Assembly (NCBI GenBank): GCA_014529385.2
Contig: CM043951.1
Span: 113,318,469-113,382,468 of the forward strand
Direction of reading: 5' to 3'
Length of the DNA stretch: 64,000 bases
From: Adiantum capillus-veneris
Taxonomy: Eukaryota; Streptophyta; Polypodiopsida; Polypodiales; Pteridaceae
Below the pieces are notes generated by a model. It searched no databases and had not been told where the DNA came from. It saw only the letters and a list, made by a program, of their open reading frames with translations. Of the stretch, positions 56,519 through 64,000 are shown in pieces. Within the stretch, counting starts at the first letter, position 1, and each line of letters starts with the position of its first letter. The translations under genes were made by a program, and so were the position numbers.

Positions 56519-59500
56519 CATGGCGGATCAACAAGGCTATCAAGGTATTCAATTTGATGCTAGGACAATGAAAATGTTTCAATAGTTTTCCATGTTCATG
56601 CACTAGCAACAAGCTGCAGAAAGGAGGGAAATCTCAACCACAAAAGATCTTCACTCATTTGTCAACAAGATTGATCAGTTTGATGGAAGAAATATTACAA
56701 AGTATCTCCTTCACTATGAAAAGGAGATAGAATTGAACAGGGTGCTAGGAATCAAAACGATGAGAAGTTTTGAGCTTGTTGTGGTGCGAGAGACCTGAGA
56801 TCATGTGAAGACTGTGAGGGCTGAGCATGGTGAAGATTGGGAAGCTTTTAAGGTTGCTCTTAAGGATGAATACTTCATGGAGGATGATGAGAGGGTTACA
56901 AAAAGGAAATTCCTAGAGGGGTTGCAAAGCCAAAAGAAGGGACTTCCATCACCAAATTATTATGGGAGTTTGAGCATCACTATGCCCAATTATCATCAAC
57001 AAAAAGACATACCTTGGATTGAGAAAAGGAAGAACTATTTGTGCAAGTTGTAGGGCTAGAGGTTCAAGAGAACCTTGAACGTTGAACTACTCTTACAAGA
57101 CAAGAGTATAGAGCAAGGATTGAAGAGAGAATGGAAAGAAGTCAAAGATGCAGTCTCACTACTTGCCAAGAGACAACGTTAACAAGACAAAATGGTGGTG
57201 TCTAAAGGTACTTCTCTCTTTATCATACCAGAAAGACCATCAAAGCCAATTAACACAGGTCCAAAAATGGAAGAATCCACACTATATGAGTTGGTAAAGG
57301 GCATGAGAGAGATGAAGTTGAAACTGGCAAGGCTAGAAGAAAAGGGGTTAGAGCAACCATCTCAGGGGGGTTCACTTTATGTAAAACATATATACGCGTG
57401 CGCTCGAGCAATATTTATAAAACCCCTTGACTGTGAATTTCTCACCAATGAAAGGCATCTTTTCTATTCAATTTGTAAACTTTTTTGAAGTTTTAAACAC
57501 ACTTTTGTTCGTAAAAATGTAAAAAAAAAAGAATAAAATAATCCCTAATGTTTAACCCACATGATAGGAATTTTTCTATTGTAGTGACCCCCCTGAGGCA
57601 ACCATCGGGGCAAAGAACATCAAACAAGCAAGGCTTTGTAAATAGGTGTATATGGTGTGATAGCATTTATCATACCAGGAGAGATTGTGACAGCTTTAAG
57701 GATGCTTTGATCAAAGACCTTGTGTTTTTCAAGGATGGAAAGATTCATCTCACAAAAATAGGTATGCTTTTGGGGACCAACTTTGGAAAAAGTGGAATGC
57801 AAAAGCTAGTTGAAGACATGGTTACAAGCCACGGTTGAGGCAGTTTCCTCTAGGATGAAAATTGAACATGTGTCAAGTAAGAATGTAAGCAATGATGAGC
57901 ACGTATCAGATGAGTTACTTCCATATGCTATGGAGTTTGCTATAAAGGGGAAGGTAACTACAAAAAAATCTACATAAAGCTCGAGATTGTATTCATGAAA
58001 CAACAGGGTGGAATTATCCAGTGGATGCTTTGTCAGTTCATGCATATATTGAAAAATGTCAAAATCATGAAGCTGTCATAGAAGAAAAGTGCAAATGTGA
58101 AAATGGAGATGAAGGAACCTCAAAAAGAGCTACCATAAGTGGAAGAAATAGAGATATTGTTCCTTTAATGGAAGCTTCACCACAACAGGTTTCACTACCA
58201 AAAATACCCATGAAGGATACATCACCGGAGAGGAAACAAACAAAGAGAAAAGCAAAGATTCCTAGATATAAATTGCATCAGATATAGTGGCTCTGCTACA
58301 AATGTGAAGAAGGTATTGGAAGAAAGAATTTTGAATAATTAAGTTCAATTTACATTGGGAGAGGTACTTGCGATTACAAAGTGAGAGTTCCATGAAGAAA
58401 TCATAGATATAATCAAGAGGAAGAGACACGCATTGGGTGAAGGGGATATTTCAAAGGCACAAGGAATACAAGTATACAACAATGACCATGATGAAAGCAT
58501 GGCAGGGTGCTACCATTCTGCTGAAAGTGCAAAACACATTCATTTTGGATGTTGAGGATGATGATGCTATATATAGGAGTCATTATGCAAGGAGCCATTG
58601 GGAAAGATCCACCACAGAAACCTTGGTCAAGGTGGGAGATATAGATGAGCCCTATGTAGCCTTGATTGATCATCATGGCTCTGGAATCACACTCACGTCC
58701 AAAAGTCTCTATATGAAGGGGAAGTGGCCAATTGACACAAATCATGGATGGATGATAAGAGCCACAAACAATTCCTCAGGGGATCTATATGGAGCTTGCC
58801 CTAATGTCAAAGTGACTATAGAGATGTAAAGCATGAGCAAAATTTATTTGGCAAGATATTTCAACCTACCCACTCATCTTAGGGCAACCATTCATCACAA
58901 GTGTACGGATGGAGACAAAGGTGATGGATGATGGATGGGCTTACGCAAGGATAAAAAGTAAAAACAGTAAGAAAGCTGTCCAATTTCTTACTGTGTGTGT
59001 AAACCATGAAAGAAATTGTGATAGCCTACGTGAGAATCCTCTTCCAAAGGCAACCAAGGAATTAATAAACCACAAGGAAATGAGGGGTTTTTGCCATGTA
59101 CCATTATAAAGCAAGAATACAGTGGTACAAAGAATACCGGGCTCTCACATGATCTAGCTATGCATTTCATGGGTAGATAAGGAATAAATCAATATGCTGC
59201 ATGAAACTTGAATGAATGAAGAGAAGTGCTCAGCAGTATGTACATAATACACAAGCAAGCTTTAAGAGTATTAGGTTGCTAAAGGATAGTGAATACATTA
59301 TAGGTGTCTTTGAACTACTTTCATTTATAGATACAATGGGTGAGCTTAAATCCAAAATGATGTCTAGTGACTAGGAGAAACTACAGGTTTTTGAAGTTTG
59401 TACTTTGGATATGTATAAGATGATCAAGGCTTTTATAGAAAGCTACCAAGCACCCGAAGTGTGTGTGGAGACAAAATACAAGATTGTGGAAAAGAAGGTT

Positions 59501-59800
59501 TAACCAGTGGCCTTACCTGCAAAGAAAAAGATAGAGCGGGGTTCCTTGCAACCAACCTTACGGTCACTACAGGTGAAGAGTAAAAGTCAATAGTGAGTGA
59601 AGAGAATCTTATGCATTATGGAGTTGGAGAACAAAATATTATCAAATTCAAGCCTAATTCACTTGTGGACACAAAGCTTGCACATGAAGTCAAGAGGAGA
59701 CCACCTCAAAGACTTTTGGAAAGGAAAAGACAGACACATATTTTTTGTGGTATTTTTCTCTATTTTTTCCATTTCAAATTGGAAAACGTTTTCGACAGAA
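56519..59800 (+). pseudogene. Element E gag-protease remnant
   Basis: Starts at ATGGCGGATCAACAAGGC (56519). Pieces in order: FVNKIDQFDGRNITKYL and YEKEIELNRV (56660-56740), WEAFKVALKDEYFMEDDERVTKRKFLE (56830-56920), a region with knuckle-like CIWCDSIYHTRRDC and FKDGKIHL (57640-57760), and a protease-like YVALIDHHGSGITLTSKSLY (58650-58710) with GDLYGACPNVKV. After it METKVMDDGWAYARI and AVQFLTVCVNHERN follow. Many stops. I recall this gag/protease family from non-seed plants, unverified. No RT follows before 61 kb. The gag part is split by MITE-1. Confidence 0.7.
57361..57597. mobile_element. MITE-1
   Basis: 237 bp with ends CTCAGGGGGGTTCACT and, inverted, CTCAGGGGGGTCACTA. Flanked by the 8-bp duplication GCAACCAT (57353-57360 and 57598-57605). 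Removing it and one duplicate joins the element E frame (LEQPS to GQRTS). TATCATGTG lies near the right end, like ATATCACGTG in MITE-2 and MITE-3. Confidence 0.88.
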
Positions 59801-61379
59801 AAGTTGTAGGCGTTGAGATGATCTTTTGGCCCCTATTTTTTTAAATAATTTTGGAGCTACAGTTTGGGAGATATGGCCAAAATGGTGGAGCCTATCTGTC
59901 CACATGGGAAGAAGTCGTGATTATTCAACTCCACACACACAATTTCTTATAGGTTTCCCTCCATTATTGTTGTATTTTCTCCTATTTTATCAATATTCTC
60001 TCAAATATTATAAGGAAGCTCTTGGACTCAAGCTATGAAAGGTGGCATGGAGACAAAGCTCGCCATGATAAAGGTGATTAGGAGGAAATTGGTCAAATAA
60101 GTAGGGCACATGGAGCTCTCTCATTGAGGGAATGCCTCTAACTGAGGTTACTTTGTAATAACTCCTTTTTTTTCAATCTCTCTTCCCTAATCACTCTCTT
60201 GGCATATAAAAGCAGGCCTTCTCTTTAGATACCACACACACACACACACACTACCCCATATGGACACCATCACATACCCACACACCTACACATACACACT
60301 CTTGTGCTATATGCTAGTAGCATGAATCCTATCACATAATCACAACACCATCACCTTGCACAAAATGAGCACCATATCTCCACACACTTGTGATGAAGGA
60401 TTAAAGGCACGATTTCAAGAAGAAGAATGATGGGGGTACACTTATGATATTCCTCACCATCAACTCCCATCCCTCCATTATGCATCCTACAATCTTGTGT
60501 CCTTATCATCTTCTTGCCCTATGCTACCTATTGTATTCATCTTTTGCAAGCAGTCAACACACTCCATCTTGGTGCCATACCTTGTGTCGTTTGGGATACA
60601 CTTCAATTGAGTATGGTTTATACTTGTTCTTTCTATTTTGCTTATGTTGAGGTGTGCGGATTCTCCACCATACACACACACTCTCTCGTTCTCTCATATT
60701 CTTATCATCTTGCTACTTGCATCTTAAGGTGTGCGGATTCGCCACACCTCTGATATGAGAAGTGAGCATACTTTCATGTTTCCCTTACCTCATATCTTCC
60801 TTACTACATGCATGAGTAGCAAGCCCATTCTCACTGACTCACCATTCCTCTCATCTTGTTTCTGACCACCCCATCCCACACATGGACGTGGGTCTTGAAT
60901 TGTTTTCCATGGCATGTTTGATAGTGTATATGTATGCGTCCTAGCCGCATATCTTGCTAGGTGATGCTCCCCATTGTGTATCTCCCATGATGAGGCCATC
61001 CTGCATAGTCTTGGTGTAGAGGCCACACGATTTATTTTGTGCTTCCGCCTCTCATTTGGTGCCCTCATTGAGGAGGGCTTTGCAAAGACCTTCAGTCAAC
61101 AAAGAGTAGTGATGCATGCCATCAATCATGGACGAGTGGCTACAAGATTTTTTAAATTGGAGGACTGAAGAAGAGGAGTCTGTAGAAGCACTCAAGGCTT
61201 TCATCAAAGTGCTACTGCCAGGTTGTAGCATCGTTGATATCCAAGAGGTAAGATCCCCATCTCGCATTGCTCGTGTCCTTCCCACTTTTGAGAGCCAAAA
61301 GGACCATTGTGTTATGGAGTTTTGAAATATGTAGTTGTCTCACCCCATTCTAGTGTCTCTTATGCTTTGACATTTTTGT
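59801..61379. other. Unassigned segment with CA-rich and GTGTGCGGATTC repeats
   Basis: Includes (CA)n at about 60233-60252, ACACACCTAC patches, and two copies of GGTGTGCGGATTC (60652 and 60729). Frames such as 61116-61325 show no recognised motif. No gene supported. Confidence 0.45.
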
Positions 61380-62760
61380 ACTAGCTTAACCGTACTAACT
61401 CCCAGTTTCATGTTTTCCTAGGTGCTATCGATTTTTCATGGACCGTGACCTATTTCTACCAGCCCCCTTGGGAGATTAGCTTCACCTTCTCAATCATGTC
61501 CCATGCCATGATGCCCCATGCTTGGTCTTGTTTAGCATTGAGACCATAAATTGAGCGCATTGGGCTTCAACATGACCTTCAGGTCGAGGATCCTAATACC
61601 ACCTTGCTCCTTAAGTTTAGCAATACACTCCCATTTAGCCTATTGCTAGGGAGCCGTATATTTGGTGTTATTTCTCCATAGGAATCCTTTCGCTGATTTC
61701 AAAAATTCTTTCCAGTTGCATTTTTTTCTATTTTGAGGAGAGACTCAATGAAGGGAAGATACGGGATCATGAATGAATTGATTACTTTCACCCTTTTGTG
61801 AAAAGGGAGAAGCATGCATTCCAACCTTCACATCTTGCTCTAAAGTTTTTCCATGGTCCACTGAAATCTTTGTTTGGGAGATGTTCCTATCCCTACAGGG
61901 GCTCCAATGTGGTGAAAGACCTTTCCTTTTGAGATAATATGTCCTAACCATTGAGAAGGGTCGAATAAGTCATTCTCTATTAGAGAGGTCATTCTTGAAA
62001 TTTCCACATTGCACTTAGATTTAGAGAAAGTGGCAAATGATTGGACAATCTCTAGATCCTTCCTCAACACCTCAGGGCTAGAGTTTAAGAAAAGAAATGA
62101 ATCATCAATGAAAATATTATGTAACCTTTTATCATGTAGAGATAGCCCTTGAATTTCCCCACTTGTAGCACTTTCCTCCAACATGGTGATCAAGGGATGA
62201 GATCCGATTGCGAATAACAATGGGTTAAGTGGGAAACCCTATTTGATTTGCCTTTCAACTTCAAGGGAACCCACAATTCTATTGCTAAACATCAATTTTG
62301 AGTGGCTGCCTACTCTAAGGGTGTGTATAATTTGCCCGGGGAGGCCACCTAATAAAAATGTAACCTATCACGTGAGTTCAACAGAAGGATATTTAAAGTT
62401 CTTGAAACTTATATAAATATATATACAGAAGGACATTATTTTTTCAGATTTGAAAAAAAACTTACAGATTTTAAAAGAAAAGGGTACATTATATTCTTAA
62501 CAAAACTCACAGATAAGGGGTTTTACAAACATGTCTTGAATGCACGTGATATGGTAGTTTTACACATTGTGAACCCCCTGAGATAATTTGATAGAGCCGA
62601 GAATCAAAACCCAAAGCTTTCATGACCTATTCTATGTATGACTAGCAAATCCGATCATCAGCTTTTTTCAGATCAAGATATTGCTTACACCATCGTGGAG
62701 GCCACTGCCCACTAGTATTCTTCACCCAACATCATATGCTACATCTGGCCCAACGTAGCA
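61380..62760 (-). pseudogene. LINE (non-LTR) reverse transcriptase remnant
   Basis: On the minus strand from about 62760: YLDLKKADDRI (motif A region) upstream of MITE-2, then FPLNPLLFAIGSHPLI, FIDDSFLFLNS (motif C, FIDD) and WLGHIISKGKVFHHIGAPVG downstream (62220-61840). Near 61600, CIAKLKEQGGIRILDLK resembles the post-RT segment of plant LINEs. Stops and frameshifts throughout. No endonuclease or poly(A) tail was seen. It is interrupted by MITE-2. Confidence 0.82.
62335..62582. mobile_element. MITE-2
   Basis: 248 bp with left end CCCGGGGAGGCCACC and right end (inverted) CTCAGGGGGTTCACA. Flanked by the 8-bp duplication ATAATTTG (62327-62334 and 62583-62590). Both sides have TATCACGTG about 35 bp inside. 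It sits within the LINE RT. Same family as MITE-1 and MITE-3. Confidence 0.9.
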
Positions 62761-64000
62761 AAGTGACTCCCTCTCAAAGAGAGGAGGTGATCTAGCCACC
62801 TGTACTTCCAACAAAGAGATGGTGTGCTACATTGTAAGCCTCCTAATGGATGGGACTATTTACAAACTAAAACAAAATAAGATTTCAAATCCTTTGTATA
62901 AAACAAAGTGAAGAGTCAGCAAGGCCTGTTGAAGCTAAGGGGAATGGGAGTTATGGGGAGTACAATCAAATGAGTGCTTACAATCACGCTGTCAGGAGTT
63001 TTTTGGAGCAAGGGATTGCGCATATGTACATACACATGCATGGTGCATCGAATAAAGGATTGCCCAATTTCCATGCCCAGGTGGTTACGTGGGGCCCACA
63101 TGTGTACAGGTAGGACAGGGTGTACATAGTGCATCGATTTTCACTATTATCAGTACCATTGTGTTTTTTCTACAATAAGGAGGAGTTGGTAGCACGTAAA
63201 ACTTCTCGAGGAAGCTATTCGCGGGCCGACGACATGAGGTAAGCAGGTGCGTCAAATGGCATCTAGTGGCGTCAGGAGGGCGAACGGGGTCAATATTTGC
63301 ACGCGGATGAGGACGGACACAACGTGGGTGTTTTCTTGTGAGAGTTATGCAGAAAGGTTACCATTAGGACCACTTTTTGGGGCCACTTCACGTGGTTGGG
63401 AGACGCATTATTGAAAAGAAATGAGTGCCAGGTGTGCGGATGATGCAAAAAGGTGACAACTATGCACTACGAGGTCAGTTTTTGGCCTATTCGGGGTCCG
63501 TTTGAGGTCATCTAAAAGGCCAAGGGTGCCCAACTAATAAAGCTAACTGTGGAAGCTGAAAAAACAGAGAGAAGACCAGAAAAAACGTGGAGAAGAGAGG
63601 AGGAATAGCTGCAACTATGTTTTTGGGGTTTTTGGAGCCTGTTTTGGCCGTAAACTGTTCATCCGAGGTCGGATTTGAGCACTTTGACATTGTAGACTAG
63701 GGTTTTGGGCCGTTCCAGACGCGATGGCGCTGTCCATTTTTCCAAATTCCTCACTCTTTTTTGTTGTTTTTGCTGTGTAAGTTTCTCCTATGATCGAAGC
63801 TTCTGCTCCAGTTTGTGATTGTCTCTGGCTTATTTTACCCATATTGTGTGAGCTATTTGCCCCATTGGTGTTGGCCCAAGCTCATTTGTATCTAAACATC
63901 AGAAATTCTCCCCCTTTGAGCTGAGTTTTTTGGGTGTGTGTGTGTGTGTATCTCTCTGTGTGGAGTGGGTAAACGGATCGTCTCTCTCCTCTCACTCCAT
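62761..64000. other. Unassigned right end of the window
   Basis: No gene or repeat recognised. A short (TG)n lies near 63935-63948. Short frames at 62916-63134 and 63508-63842 (minus) have no motifs. Confidence 0.4.

Noticed and set aside
57570-57600. TTGTAGTG read as a CACTA 3' terminus
   Set aside because: It belongs to the terminal inverted repeat of MITE-1, which has a perfect 8-bp duplication.
61116-61325. 69-residue frame that might be a host gene fragment
   Set aside because: No recognised domain, no splice context, short; left unassigned.

Overview
The window reads as nuclear, repeat-dominated DNA of a land plant. The main signs are plant-type Ty1/copia elements with an initiator-Met tRNA primer site, a CACTA (En/Spm) transposase with the plant domain order (Transposase_21, DUF4218, DUF4216), Ty3/gypsy fragments, small 8-bp-TSD MITEs and long CT/GA microsatellites. 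Penelope-like elements without an endonuclease, and a gag/protease family at 56.5-59.8 kb that I associate from memory with non-seed plants, make a fern, lycophyte or other non-seed plant more likely than a flowering plant. That placement is an inference with low confidence. I see no convincing host protein gene, rRNA, tRNA or CRISPR array.

Layout. (1) 1-1329 and 9972-11420: one decayed Ty3/gypsy pol, split inside RNase H by element A (1335-9966, minus strand; LTRs of about 915 bp, TSD CATGT, tRNA-Asp-type primer site). The gypsy 3' LTR appears to start at 11651 and is cut at 12317 by a CACTA terminus. (2) 12572-35501: element B, plus strand, with 937/933-bp LTRs, TSD CTCTC inside a CT microsatellite, and the same type of primer site. 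Its leader holds an array of about 270-bp units, each with the palindrome CGATCGCGATCG. The leader is interrupted by a cluster of three Penelope-like copies (about 15920-27449): C1 inverted and head-to-head with C2, then C3 in tandem. Downstream, element B encodes gag, a CCHC-like knuckle, a DSGA protease, a second protease-like domain with DPEA at the active-site position, and a basic repeat protein. It has no reverse transcriptase, RNase H or integrase. (3) 35507-37061: microsatellites and tandem tRNA-related SINE-like repeats. 37062-37744: a copia gag fragment. (4) 37745-49205: a CACTA transposase gene on the minus strand, broken by MITE-3 (40672-46073), which is itself broken by copia element D1 (40686-45864). 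(5) 49271-50685: microsatellite, a foldback repeat and unassigned DNA. 50686-55847: copia element D2, same family as D1, perfect TSD CTTAT. (6) 56519-59800: decayed gag/protease of another LTR element, interrupted by MITE-1. 61380-62760: a LINE reverse transcriptase remnant on the minus strand, interrupted by MITE-2. The rest is unassigned.

How the parts relate. The window is a stack of insertions; target-site duplications give the order for A in gypsy, B in a CT tract, D1 in MITE-3 in CACTA, D2, MITE-1 and MITE-2. Elements A and B have unlike LTRs but share the primer-site type and a homologous Trp-Pro-Lys/Gly-Phe-Tyr repeat protein, and neither has a recognisable RT or integrase. They look like a lineage of non-autonomous LTR elements that keep structural and protease genes and depend on other elements for pol. 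This lineage and the hammerhead-ribozyme-like motifs at the 3' ends of the Penelope-like copies are the most unusual content. Almost every coding region carries stops or frameshifts, so most entries are pseudogenes.
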